DNA of 64,000 nt, taken from positions 1-64,000 of the forward strand of contig CAJUGD010000004.1 in assembly GCA_910586205.1 (NCBI GenBank), read 5' to 3'. Origin of the DNA: an uncultured Lachnospiraceae bacterium (GTDB lineage Bacteria; Bacillota; Clostridia; Lachnospirales; Lachnospiraceae). The notes under the pieces were generated by a model that was not told the DNA's origin, searched no databases, and worked only from the letters and a program-made list of their open reading frames with translations. Below, piece after piece: positions 34,049 to 42,207 of the stretch; within the stretch, counting starts at the first letter, position 1, and each line of letters opens with the position of its first letter. Position numbers and translations under genes: made by a program.

Positions 34049-34548
34049 AACAAAAGTACTTTGTACATGAAAGCAGCTATGTAGATGACGGAGTGGAAAT
34101 TGGAGAAGATACAAAAATATGGCATTTTTGTCATATTCAAAAAGGTGCTAAGATAGGGAAGAACTGCATACTGGGACAAAATGTCAATATATCTAATAAT
34201 GTTAAGATTGGGCATAATGTGAAAATACAAAATAATGTATCTATTTATGAAGGGGTTGAATTAGAGGACGGGGTATTTTGCGGACCATCTTGTGTTTTCA
34301 CAAATGATCTGACACCGCGGGCTGAATATCCAAAAGGTTCAGAAAAGTACAAAAAAACTTTAGTAAAACGTGGCGCCACCATTGGAGCTAATGCCACTAT
34401 TTTATGTGGGAATACGATTGGAATGTATGCTATGATTGCAGCAGGTACGGTTGTGACAAAGAACGTGCCGGATTATTGTATTGTTGCAGGGGTTCCTATG
34501 CGGATTATTGGAAAGATCGATGAGAGAGGAAATAAGGTAGACCTATGA
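34045..34548 (+). CDS. Left-handed beta-helix N-acetyltransferase (WbpD/WlbB-like)
   Basis: The protein has 167 residues. Hexapeptide repeats run from about residue 14 to 75 and again from 107 to 155. The central GPSCVFTNDLTPRAEYP block is the mark of WbpD/WlbB/PglD-related enzymes that acetylate the 3-amino group of UDP-GlcNAc3NA with acetyl-CoA. It overlaps the epimerase (ATGA) and the following gene. Together with the four preceding genes it completes the UDP-ManNAc3NAcA set. Confidence 0.88.
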   Translation: MKQKYFVHESSYVDDGVEIGEDTKIWHFCHIQKGAKIGKNCILGQNVNISNNVKIGHNVKIQNNVSIYEGVELEDGVFCGPSCVFTNDLTPRAEYPKGSEKYKKTLVKRGATIGANATILCGNTIGMYAMIAAGTVVTKNVPDYCIVAGVPMRIIGKIDERGNKVDL

Positions 34549-35132
34549 TATTATATTTAAAAGAGCTTATAAAATCATACATTTATCAAATTGTTGGTTC
34601 TAAAATGCATAGATTTCATACACCGATGGAACAAGTGATGAAATATCTCAGATACAGTCGGTTGCTTCCTGCAAAGGGATGTACTGCTTTAGAGATGTTT
34701 GGCATGTTTGGACTATGGCATACCAAAGATTATGTAAAAGTTGTGGAGCATATTGATTTTTTTGAAATAGACAAAAATATTATTAAATATGCCAAAAAGA
34801 GTTTTCGTAAAGAAAATATGGATTTTTATTGTGCAGATTCTATTGAATATATAAAAAACACCAATAAAAAATATGATCTTGTAATTGCTGATCAGCCAGA
34901 TTGCCTGGATCTATATGAAAAAGAAACAGGAATCCCAACCTTTTTGGAATATATGTTTAGAGTATCAAAGGAAAATAGTATATTAGTATTTAATATACGC
35001 ACAAAATGTTTGCCTAAATCGAAAAAAATAAAAGAGAAGATTTATGCTATCGCAACAAGGGAAATAAAAGAAATATTTTTTGTAGTGAGGCATAAAAAGT
35101 TAACATACGTAGTTGTGGCATTAGGGAGATGA
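34545..35132 (+). CDS. SAM-methyltransferase-like or spermidine-synthase-like protein of unknown function
   Basis: The protein has 195 residues and a Rossmann-like core: TALEMFGMFGLWHTKDYV near 45, IDFFEIDKNIIKYAKKSF near 70 and YDLVIADQP near 112, where an Asp-Gln-Pro replaces the usual methyltransferase NPP-type motif. The pattern is that of class I SAM enzymes, but the first loop departs from G.G.G. It overlaps the acetyltransferase by ATGA and is co-transcribed. It may methylate a sugar or have lost activity; no close family is recognised. Confidence 0.5.
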   Translation: MILYLKELIKSYIYQIVGSKMHRFHTPMEQVMKYLRYSRLLPAKGCTALEMFGMFGLWHTKDYVKVVEHIDFFEIDKNIIKYAKKSFRKENMDFYCADSIEYIKNTNKKYDLVIADQPDCLDLYEKETGIPTFLEYMFRVSKENSILVFNIRTKCLPKSKKIKEKIYAIATREIKEIFFVVRHKKLTYVVVALGR

Positions 35133-35138
35133 AATTAA

Positions 35139-36062
35139 GTGGAGAATAGGACAGATTATTGTAATTGTTTGTTTGAACAGCCCTGGTGGCTTGATCTTGT
35201 TGCTCCAAAACAGTGGAATGAAGAAATAATAAAAAACAATAAAGATGAAGTGATTGCCAGGATTGCCTATGTAAAAGGGGAAAAAAGTATTTTTATGCCT
35301 AAAATGACTCAGTGCATGGGGATATGGGAGAGTTCTCAAATCAAGAGTAATTATGGAGAAAGAAAGCGAAATTATTATAAATTATTTGAAGAAATAAATA
35401 AAAACAAAAGTGTAGAAATATGTTTAAATCCATCTAATGAGTATGTACTTCCCTTTAGATGGATGGGGTATAGGATGGAACCTAAGTTTACATACCGCAT
35501 CAATAATCTATCCGATTGTAATGAACTATACAGCAGATTTAATAAAAGAGCAAAACGAAATATTCGGTGTGCTCAAAAGGAAGTGAAAATTTATACAGAA
35601 ACAGATTTGGAACGGTTGTGGAAAACTCTTGATAAAACATTTCAGGCACAAAACAGAAAGAATCCTATGCCAAAAGAATTGATTTATAAAATAGTAAAAT
35701 ATTGTGATGAAAATGATCATGGTAAATATATAGAGGCTCGTGACGGCGCAGGAAATACACATTCTTGTGCCTATTTTGTTTATGATGAGAAAGTTTGCTA
35801 CTATTTGATAGGAGCTTCGGATAGTGATTTCCGAAATAGTGGGGCTCAAAGCCTGGTTCTTTGGGAAGGAATACAATTTGCAGCTCAAAAATCATGTATA
35901 TTTGATTTTGAGGGATCTATGATTGAGGGTATAGAAAATTTTTTCAGACAATTTAATAGTGTTTGTACTCCTTACTATGTGATTAGAAAGAATGGATTGA
36001 TTAAGGACATTGAATTGGAAGCAAAAATGAGAATCAAAAAAATAATAGGATATAAAATATAA
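35139..36062 (+). CDS. FemAB/GNAT-fold acyltransferase-like protein (first of two)
   Basis: The protein has 307 residues from a GTG with GGGAGATG upstream. It has the double-GNAT FemAB/BioF2-like pattern: KRAKRNIRCAQKE near 145, CYYLIGASDSDFRNSGAQSL near 228 and FDFEGSMIEGIENFFRQFN near 265. Related proteins transfer amino acids or acyl groups to peptidoglycan or glycans, with unusual aminoacyl-tRNA or CoA donors. A paralogue is encoded at 45086. In this locus it may add an amino acid or acyl group to the polysaccharide, but that is inference. Confidence 0.7.
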   Translation: MENRTDYCNCLFEQPWWLDLVAPKQWNEEIIKNNKDEVIARIAYVKGEKSIFMPKMTQCMGIWESSQIKSNYGERKRNYYKLFEEINKNKSVEICLNPSNEYVLPFRWMGYRMEPKFTYRINNLSDCNELYSRFNKRAKRNIRCAQKEVKIYTETDLERLWKTLDKTFQAQNRKNPMPKELIYKIVKYCDENDHGKYIEARDGAGNTHSCAYFVYDEKVCYYLIGASDSDFRNSGAQSLVLWEGIQFAAQKSCIFDFEGSMIEGIENFFRQFNSVCTPYYVIRKNGLIKDIELEAKMRIKKIIGYKI

Positions 36063-36074
36063 AAGGATCAGACA

Positions 36075-36776
36075 ATGGAGAAAGATATAAGAATTTGTCA
36101 CTTTACAAGTGTGCATGATGCACATGACGATAGGATATATTTAAAAGAATGTATTTCTTTGCAAGATGCAGGATATAAAGTATTTATTGTGGCAAAAGGA
36201 AAAAGCAAAGCGGAAAATGGAATACAGATTATAGGATGCGGAAAACCAAAAAACAGAGCGGAAAGAGTTCTTTTATTTTCACGAAAGATATACAAGGAGG
36301 CAAAAAAATTAGATTGTGATATCTATCATTTTCATGATCCAGAATTGCTCCATTACGCTTTAAAGTTGAAACGTTGTGGTAAAAAAGTAATATTTGACAG
36401 CCATGAGGATGTCCCGGCACAAATACTAGATAAAGGATGGATTCCTTTTATTTTTAGAAAGGTGCTTTCTGCTTGTTATCGTATCTATGAAACATACGTT
36501 GTGAAGCGAATTGATGCTGTGATTGCGGCAACCCCACATATTGGAGAACAATTTAAAGACCGCGCGAACAAAATAGTGGTAATTAATAATTATCCTAAAT
36601 TAGATGATATCGTTTTTCATGATACTCCGTTTGAACAACGAGAGGCGATTATATGTTATGCAGGCGGCATTGATGAAATTCGAGGCGAGAAAGTAATGGT
36701 AGAAGCAATGAAGGATTTGGATGGAACCCTTGTTTTAGCAGGGAAGGTTAAGGGGAAAATATACAGGGGGGGGTAA
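36075..36776 (+). CDS. Glycosyltransferase family 4, N-terminal half, ended by a G8 tract
   Basis: The protein has 233 residues covering the N-terminal (acceptor) GT-B domain: HFTSVHDAHDDRIYLKE, HFHDPELLHYA and FDSHEDVPAQ are typical. It stops at a TAA directly after eight G (36766-36773). With nine (or six) G the frame would run on into the next frame (36782-37153) and give a complete glycosyltransferase of about 360 residues. So the gene is split here by a single-base length change: an off phase state, a true split enzyme, or a homopolymer sequencing error. If translated as it stands, it lacks the donor-binding domain. Confidence 0.8.
   Translation: MEKDIRICHFTSVHDAHDDRIYLKECISLQDAGYKVFIVAKGKSKAENGIQIIGCGKPKNRAERVLLFSRKIYKEAKKLDCDIYHFHDPELLHYALKLKRCGKKVIFDSHEDVPAQILDKGWIPFIFRKVLSACYRIYETYVVKRIDAVIAATPHIGEQFKDRANKIVVINNYPKLDDIVFHDTPFEQREAIICYAGGIDEIRGEKVMVEAMKDLDGTLVLAGKVKGKIYRGG
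36766..36773 (+). repeat. Poly-G tract, G8, that breaks the first GT4 gene
   Basis: Eight consecutive G immediately before the stop. At this length the frame closes; at nine it reads through into the C-terminal half. The tract could also act as a Shine-Dalgarno-like sequence for the ATG at 36782. Confidence 0.9.
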
Positions 36777-36781
36777 AATAT

Positions 36782-37153
36782 ATGGGGTATATTGATAGAA
36801 ATGCTGTAAATGAACTTTACGGACAGGCAATAGCAGGTCTGGTGCTTCTATTGCCGACAGCAAATTATAAGAACTCTTTGCCAATTAAAATGTTCGAATA
36901 CATGGCAGCAGGAATTCCGTTTGTAGCATCAGATTTTCCCTTGTGGAGAGAGATTGTAAGTACTTATCAATGCGGATTTTGTGTGCCGGTGGATAATAAA
37001 GAGAAAATACAGCAGTATATAGCTTATCTTTTATCTAATAGAAAGGATGCTGAAAAGATGGGAAGGAATGGACGCAGGGCAGTTGAACGCTTGTATAATT
37101 GGAAAATAGAAAGCATGAAATTAATAGAACTCTATGAAAGTATGAACTTTTGA
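36782..37153 (+). CDS. Glycosyltransferase family 4, C-terminal half (frame-separated from 36075 gene)
   Basis: The protein has 123 residues. It starts at an ATG eight bases after the poly-G tract and contains the donor-binding domain pattern KMFEYMAAGIPFVASDFPLW (about residues 36-55) with the EIV..Y.CGF.V block after it. Joined to the upstream half by a nine-G frame it completes a normal GT4 enzyme. The G tract might allow it to be translated by itself, giving a two-chain GT-B enzyme; that is speculative. Confidence 0.75.
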   Translation: MGYIDRNAVNELYGQAIAGLVLLLPTANYKNSLPIKMFEYMAAGIPFVASDFPLWREIVSTYQCGFCVPVDNKEKIQQYIAYLLSNRKDAEKMGRNGRRAVERLYNWKIESMKLIELYESMNF

Positions 37154-37185
37154 TCAAACGGAAATAGAATTAGACCGGGGAAAAT

Positions 37186-37563
37186 ATGATTAAATACATA
37201 GGTAGCATAAAAAGAAAAAAAGTGAATGAGTTATATGGTAAAAGCCGGGCGGGAATTGTTTTGTATCAGCCAGCGGCCAATCATTTGGACTCGCAACCGA
37301 TCAAACTGTTTGAATACATGGCAGCAGGATTGCCAGTAATAGCATCAAACTTTCCATTATGGAAAGAGATTGTTGAAAATAATCATTGTGGGATTTGTGT
37401 AGACCCAACTAATGTATGTGAAATAATTACAGCATGTAATTTTTTTTTGAAAGAAACAAAAGTTGGGAAACAAATGGGAATGGCAGGACGGAAGGCTATA
37501 GTTGAACAGTATAATTGGGACAACGAGAGTTTACATTTGATTAATTTATATCAGGAACTTTAA
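37186..37563 (+). CDS. Free-standing glycosyltransferase C-terminal domain (alternative cassette)
   Basis: The protein has 125 residues and is homologous along its whole length to the C-terminal half just upstream (KLFEYMAAGLPVIASNFPLW against KMFEYMAAGIPFVASDFPLW). It begins at the position that corresponds to the poly-G junction: CCGGGGAAAATATG here, GGGGGTAAAATATATG there. No N-terminal domain precedes it. It may be a reserve donor-binding domain, a separately made subunit, or the remnant of a second enzyme. The ATG has only GGGG as a ribosome site. Confidence 0.65.
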   Translation: MIKYIGSIKRKKVNELYGKSRAGIVLYQPAANHLDSQPIKLFEYMAAGLPVIASNFPLWKEIVENNHCGICVDPTNVCEIITACNFFLKETKVGKQMGMAGRKAIVEQYNWDNESLHLINLYQEL

Positions 37564-37595
37564 AGGCAGAAAAAGAAAAATATAAAGGTTGGAAT

Positions 37596-38789
37596 ATGAA
37601 GCAAAATAGAAAGCGGAAGAGAAAACTCGTTTTAAAAATTGCGGCAAATACATGGGAAAATGCCAGCAGAGACATCAGGGAGTTATCAGTTGTACAGGAA
37701 TTAGGAGCAGATGTTTTGGTAATGGCAAAGGGAGATAAATCAGGGATTCAGGAAAAAGTCAGGGGATTTTCGGTTTATCGAATGTCTACAAGACCATTGG
37801 GGAAATATTTTCCAAAAGGGATAAATAGAATCGTATCTGTTTTTACCTGGGCTTACCAGGTGAAAAAAATTAAGCCGGATGTGATTTCAGGACATAATTT
37901 AGTGCCTTTATTTATTGGTTGGTTATCCTTTTGCTTCCAGAAAGAAAAGAATCGGCCGAAATTGGTTTATGATTCTCATGAATTTACAATTTATGATGGA
38001 GAAAAGACCAGATTACAAATGTTTTTTACAAAATGCCTTGAGGGATTTCTTATCAGAAAGTGCGCTTTTACTATTGAAGTAAATGATCTGATTGCTGATG
38101 AGGTACAGAGGATCCATAAACTGAATATACGTCCAGTTGTGGTTCGTAATATTCCTGAAAAGTGGGAAGTTGATCCCGTTGTTTGTCAAGAAGTCCGTAA
38201 GCAAATCATGTCTTCCTTTGAGGGGGGGGGTAAAGAGTATTTCCTTTTGATGTACCATGGAGGAGTAATGCCAGATCGAGGAATTGAAAGATTGATTTAC
38301 CTTGTTTCTATAAACCCTGAATTAGCGGCAATCATTTTAGGGGATGGAGAAGAACCTTATATAAAAAGTTTAAAAAAGAGGGTTCAGAAGCTATTGGTAT
38401 CTGATAGGATTTGTTTTTACAGGGCAGTACCACAGACAGAGCTTTGGAAATACGTGGGAGCAGCAGATCTGGGAATGATTTTGGCATCATCAATTAACAG
38501 GAATTATTTGTATTCCCTTCCAAATAAATTTTTTGAAAATATTCAGTCAGAAACCCCTGTTGTTTGTCCGAATTATCCTGCAATGAAGCAGATTATTAAA
38601 CATTTTGGGAATGGGGTGGTATGTAATCCAATTAAACTTTCTGAGATCAATCATTGTGTAGAACAGCTTAGAACAAATCCCAAATTGTACCAGAAGTATA
38701 AAACCAATACAAAAATAGCCAAAGAGATTCTCTGTTGGGAGAATGAAAAAAAGATATTAAAAAAGGCATATGCAGAGCTTCTTGGCTAA
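37596..38789 (+). CDS. GT-B glycosyltransferase with in-frame G9 tract at the domain junction
   Basis: The protein has 397 residues. The N-terminal domain carries KLVLKIAANTWENASRDIRE and KLVYDSHEFT; the C-terminal domain carries FLLMYHGGVMPDRGIERLI, SLPNKFFENIQSETPVVCPN and a late acidic Cys-Trp-Glu. Codons for Glu-Gly-Gly-Gly (about residues 208-211) form a run of nine G exactly between the two domains; the frame is kept at this length. It is paralogous in layout to the broken gene at 36075. A second, free-standing copy of its C-terminal domain follows at 38805. The sugar specificity is unknown. Confidence 0.85.
   Translation: MKQNRKRKRKLVLKIAANTWENASRDIRELSVVQELGADVLVMAKGDKSGIQEKVRGFSVYRMSTRPLGKYFPKGINRIVSVFTWAYQVKKIKPDVISGHNLVPLFIGWLSFCFQKEKNRPKLVYDSHEFTIYDGEKTRLQMFFTKCLEGFLIRKCAFTIEVNDLIADEVQRIHKLNIRPVVVRNIPEKWEVDPVVCQEVRKQIMSSFEGGGKEYFLLMYHGGVMPDRGIERLIYLVSINPELAAIILGDGEEPYIKSLKKRVQKLLVSDRICFYRAVPQTELWKYVGAADLGMILASSINRNYLYSLPNKFFENIQSETPVVCPNYPAMKQIIKHFGNGVVCNPIKLSEINHCVEQLRTNPKLYQKYKTNTKIAKEILCWENEKKILKKAYAELLG
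38222..38230 (+). repeat. Poly-G tract, G9, at the domain junction of the second GT gene
   Basis: Nine consecutive G, in frame (end of Glu codon plus Gly-Gly-Gly). Gain or loss of one would cut the protein to its N-terminal domain. Confidence 0.9.
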
Positions 38790-38804
38790 TCAGGAGAGAT
38801 TACC

Positions 38805-39371
38805 ATGTGTAAAAATAAAAATACATTTTTAATGATGTATCATGGAGGGCTAATGCCAGAACGAGGAATTGAGACATTAATTGAAGTACTATCATTAGAT
38901 TCCAGATTATATTTATTTTTGCTTGGCAACGGAAATGAAGATTATGTTGCTGAATTGATAGCTTTTGCTAAGAAAAAAAGGGTGGCGGAAAGGTTATTGA
39001 TCCATGATGCAGTACCGCATAGTGAACTGTGGAAATATACAGGGGCTGCAGATGCAGGGATGATAACCGTGAAAGCTTCATGGAAAAGTTATTATTATAT
39101 GCTTCCAAATAAATTTTTTGAAAATATACAATCAGAAACACCTGTAATATGTTCGAATTTTCCTGTTGTCAAAGCATTAGTAAATCAATATCAAGTAGGG
39201 ATTCTCTGTAATCCAGACGATCCGAATGACATTATACAGTGTATATATAAGTTTTGGTTTAATCAGGAATTTTATGGGAATTGTAAAAAACATCTTTTAC
39301 TTGCAAAGGAAGAACTTTGTTGGGAGAAAGAGCGGATAATATTAAAGGAAGCATATGAGAGGATTCTATAA
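38805..39371 (+). CDS. Free-standing glycosyltransferase C-terminal domain (second alternative cassette)
   Basis: The protein has 188 residues and aligns with the C-terminal domain of the preceding enzyme: FLMMYHGGLMPERGIETLI against FLLMYHGGVMPDRGIERLI, and MLPNKFFENIQSETPVICSN against SLPNKFFENIQSETPVVCPN. DNA identity is very high around the FFENIQSETP segment (near 38520 and 39105), enough to support recombination. It starts at the point equivalent to the poly-G tract, as the cassette at 37186 does. AGGAGAG lies before the ATG, so it is probably translated. Role as a reserve domain or separate subunit is inference. Confidence 0.68.
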   Translation: MCKNKNTFLMMYHGGLMPERGIETLIEVLSLDSRLYLFLLGNGNEDYVAELIAFAKKKRVAERLLIHDAVPHSELWKYTGAADAGMITVKASWKSYYYMLPNKFFENIQSETPVICSNFPVVKALVNQYQVGILCNPDDPNDIIQCIYKFWFNQEFYGNCKKHLLLAKEELCWEKERIILKEAYERIL

Positions 39372-39529
39372 GGATATTTACATAAGATCCAATTAACACA
39401 TATTTTCTGCATGGATGATCGGGGATATATGGTATTTTCTATGGAAATTTTTATGAGAGAATTTGGAATTAAAGTATAGATAAGAATAAAATAGAATATG
39501 GAAGGTTGAAATAACAGAGGATAATTTCA

Positions 39530-40840
39530 ATGAAACAGAACGTCGCAATTTATAATGACTATAAAAGGATAATGTTGTTTTTGGGAATGATTGTGTATAA
39601 ATTTGCAACGGAATGGGGATATTATTTTATTCTTTCCGCAGACAAAGTGACATATCCCGTTAATTTTAGTATTGGAAAATATATAAATGGGTGGATGTGG
39701 TGCTTGATTCTGTTCCTTGGAATACGGCATGAAAAGAGAGAAGCATCTGTGTTTATGCTCTATCTGCTCTATGTTTCACAGGTTATACCAATTACTTGTG
39801 TATATGCTTTAAGAAATGAAAGCGCAATTTACTATAATCTTACTTGTTTTGCTATTCTAAATGCAGAACTGATATTGGGATGGGTAGAAGATCTACAGTT
39901 TAAATGGAAAAATAATTATTCAAAATATATGATTTGGGTATTTATCATAGCTTTAGTATTCCTTTTAATTAAAATTTTTAGAGGAAATGGTTTCCCAACA
40001 TTAATTGCACTTAATATTTACAAGGTTTATGAACTAAGAGACTCAGGATCATTCCAGTTAGGAAAATATGGGTCTTATTTGCTGAATTGGATGATAGGAG
40101 CCATTATACCGTTTTTAATCGCAAGATATGTTAATGAAAAGAATTATATAAGAACAGCATTACTCTGTGCAACTGTATTTATATTATATCTGTATACAGG
40201 GCATAAAAGCTATTTGTTTTCTATTCCATTAGTAATCGGATGTTCTTTTTGGATGAAGAAAAAATATCCATATGAAGAAATTTATATATCATTTATGTAT
40301 GGATTTACCGTTTTAGTTGTACTTGCTTGTTTTTCTCCAATATTAAAAGAATTATTTTCTAAGATCTATTATTTAATAGGCAGAAGGGTGCTTTTATTTT
40401 CAGCAGTGAACAAATTCAAGTTTTATGATTTTTTTACATTAAATAAAAAATTAGGCTTATATGGAATCTTTCCACGTTGGATTTTACCAGTTACGGATCC
40501 ATATAACGGACAAGTTGTAGAAAAGATAATTGCAGCAACTTATTATAATAAGCCGGATATGTACTGTAATACAGGTTTTCTAGCAGAAGGATATGCACGA
40601 TTTGGTTACATTGGTATTTTTGCTGGAATGTATTTTTATATATTGGTTGTTAAAATTATGAGTCGAATGCAGAAATACGCAGGTTATGAGGTGACAGTCA
40701 GTGCTTTTGTATATCCGATGCTCATGCTTACAGATAGTTTTTTGATGGATTCTTTAGTACTGGGAAAATATTGGGTTATGGTGATGATTATGCTTATTTA
40801 TCAGAAAAAGATGGGGGATATGAGGAAGAAGATAGTATGA
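39530..40840 (+). CDS. Second polymerase-like polytopic membrane protein (Wzy candidate)
   Basis: The protein has 436 residues with about ten to eleven membrane helices. The C-terminal pattern NTGFLAEGYARFGYIGIFAGM (about residues 345-365) is typical of oligosaccharide repeat-unit polymerases. Sequence conservation in Wzy proteins is low, so the call rests on topology, that motif and the position directly before the flippase gene. The gene at 27275 is the other polymerase candidate; one may act as a ligase. The ATG of the flippase overlaps its stop. Confidence 0.72.
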   Translation: MKQNVAIYNDYKRIMLFLGMIVYKFATEWGYYFILSADKVTYPVNFSIGKYINGWMWCLILFLGIRHEKREASVFMLYLLYVSQVIPITCVYALRNESAIYYNLTCFAILNAELILGWVEDLQFKWKNNYSKYMIWVFIIALVFLLIKIFRGNGFPTLIALNIYKVYELRDSGSFQLGKYGSYLLNWMIGAIIPFLIARYVNEKNYIRTALLCATVFILYLYTGHKSYLFSIPLVIGCSFWMKKKYPYEEIYISFMYGFTVLVVLACFSPILKELFSKIYYLIGRRVLLFSAVNKFKFYDFFTLNKKLGLYGIFPRWILPVTDPYNGQVVEKIIAATYYNKPDMYCNTGFLAEGYARFGYIGIFAGMYFYILVVKIMSRMQKYAGYEVTVSAFVYPMLMLTDSFLMDSLVLGKYWVMVMIMLIYQKKMGDMRKKIV

Positions 40841-42207
40841 TATGGAAGAAAGGATTGACAAATATTACAGGTTCAGAATTTATTAAAAATATTATGATGT
40901 TGATTACGGGCAATATTATTGGTTATGGAATAAACTTAATTACTCTGCCAATTATTAGCCGTATTTATACACAAAGTGAGCTTGGAGAATATGAACTGAT
41001 TCTTTCCTCTGCAGGAATATTTCTTGCTATTCTGCAGCTTTCAATGATGTTAGTTATTATGATACCAGAGGAGGAACATGAGGCAGTTATTATTAGTAAG
41101 ATTATTTTGTATTTTACATTGTTTGGAAGCATATTGATTGTTGCAGTCCTTTTAGCATTAGCACCAGATATTCAATTCTTTCATGTTAATATATCATATA
41201 GTGGTGGTATTCTGCTGTTTGGTTTGTATTTGATTTTTTATAATTTGCAGAATATCTATTATTCTTTTACAAACAGGAAAAAGTTATATTCAATTTTATT
41301 GTGGAATCCTGTTTTGATGGCGGCAGCAAATGGTTTTTTTTCTATTGCATTTGGTCTTTGTGGTGGAGGAAGCGTTGGATATTTATTAGGAACTATTATT
41401 TCCTACATTGCTGCAATATTACATATGAAAAGACATGTGCAGCCCTTTGTGGATTCTGTTCGTATTTATGAGATAAAAGAGGTATTGGCAAAATATCGGG
41501 AGTATCCTTTGATTCAGCTTCCAGCAGCGTTAGTGTCAACTATAGCATTGCAGATACCTGCTCAATTTTTGGGGAGAATATTTTCAGCGGCTGTTTTGGG
41601 TGGTTATACAATGGCCTGCAAAATACTTACAGTTCCCGTATCTCTGCTGGCAGCTCCTGTAAATCGGGTATATTATCGTTCTCTGGTGGAAAAATTAGAA
41701 AACAGAGAAGAAGCAGGAAAATTTGCTTTTTCGTTGTTAAAAAATAATATTTTAATTGCAGTTGTTCCTATAGGATTGTTGATGGTATTTGGCGATAAGA
41801 TTATTAGTATTGTTTTGGGTAGAGCTTGGAGGATTTCTGGGACCTATATTTTAATAATGGGAATGATGTATCTTTTAAAGTATTGCAGTGCATGCATGTC
41901 TGGAACTTTTGTGGCGGCAGGAAAACAAAGGATTAGCCTGTTTTTTTCTGTATTTACTTTATTCTTATATGGGGTATGGGGATTTATTATCTATAAAGTA
42001 CAGATTGATGTGATAAGTGCAATTATATTATATACTGTTTTTGCTTCAATTCAAGAAATAGTGAATCTATTGCTTTGTATGTATTGTCTCCGGTTTCCGA
42101 TGATGAAATGTTTAAAGTTTTTTTTGAATTACATTATAGGAAGTACGGCTATTATTTATTTGCTATATGGATTTAGAAGATGGATTGAATGGAGGTTTTT
42201 AAAGTGA
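40837..42207 (+). CDS. Wzx-type polysaccharide flippase
   Basis: The protein has 456 residues from the ATG at 40837, in an ATGA overlap with the polymerase gene; a longer frame from 40771 is rejected. It has about 12 to 14 membrane helices. NIIGYGINLITLPIISRIYTQSELGEY-like sequence at the start (split: GYGINLITLPIISRIYTQSE) is the hallmark of the MATE/MOP-type polysaccharide_synt family. It moves the lipid-linked repeat unit across the membrane for polymerisation. Confidence 0.88.
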   Translation: MIWKKGLTNITGSEFIKNIMMLITGNIIGYGINLITLPIISRIYTQSELGEYELILSSAGIFLAILQLSMMLVIMIPEEEHEAVIISKIILYFTLFGSILIVAVLLALAPDIQFFHVNISYSGGILLFGLYLIFYNLQNIYYSFTNRKKLYSILLWNPVLMAAANGFFSIAFGLCGGGSVGYLLGTIISYIAAILHMKRHVQPFVDSVRIYEIKEVLAKYREYPLIQLPAALVSTIALQIPAQFLGRIFSAAVLGGYTMACKILTVPVSLLAAPVNRVYYRSLVEKLENREEAGKFAFSLLKNNILIAVVPIGLLMVFGDKIISIVLGRAWRISGTYILIMGMMYLLKYCSACMSGTFVAAGKQRISLFFSVFTLFLYGVWGFIIYKVQIDVISAIILYTVFASIQEIVNLLLCMYCLRFPMMKCLKFFLNYIIGSTAIIYLLYGFRRWIEWRFLK

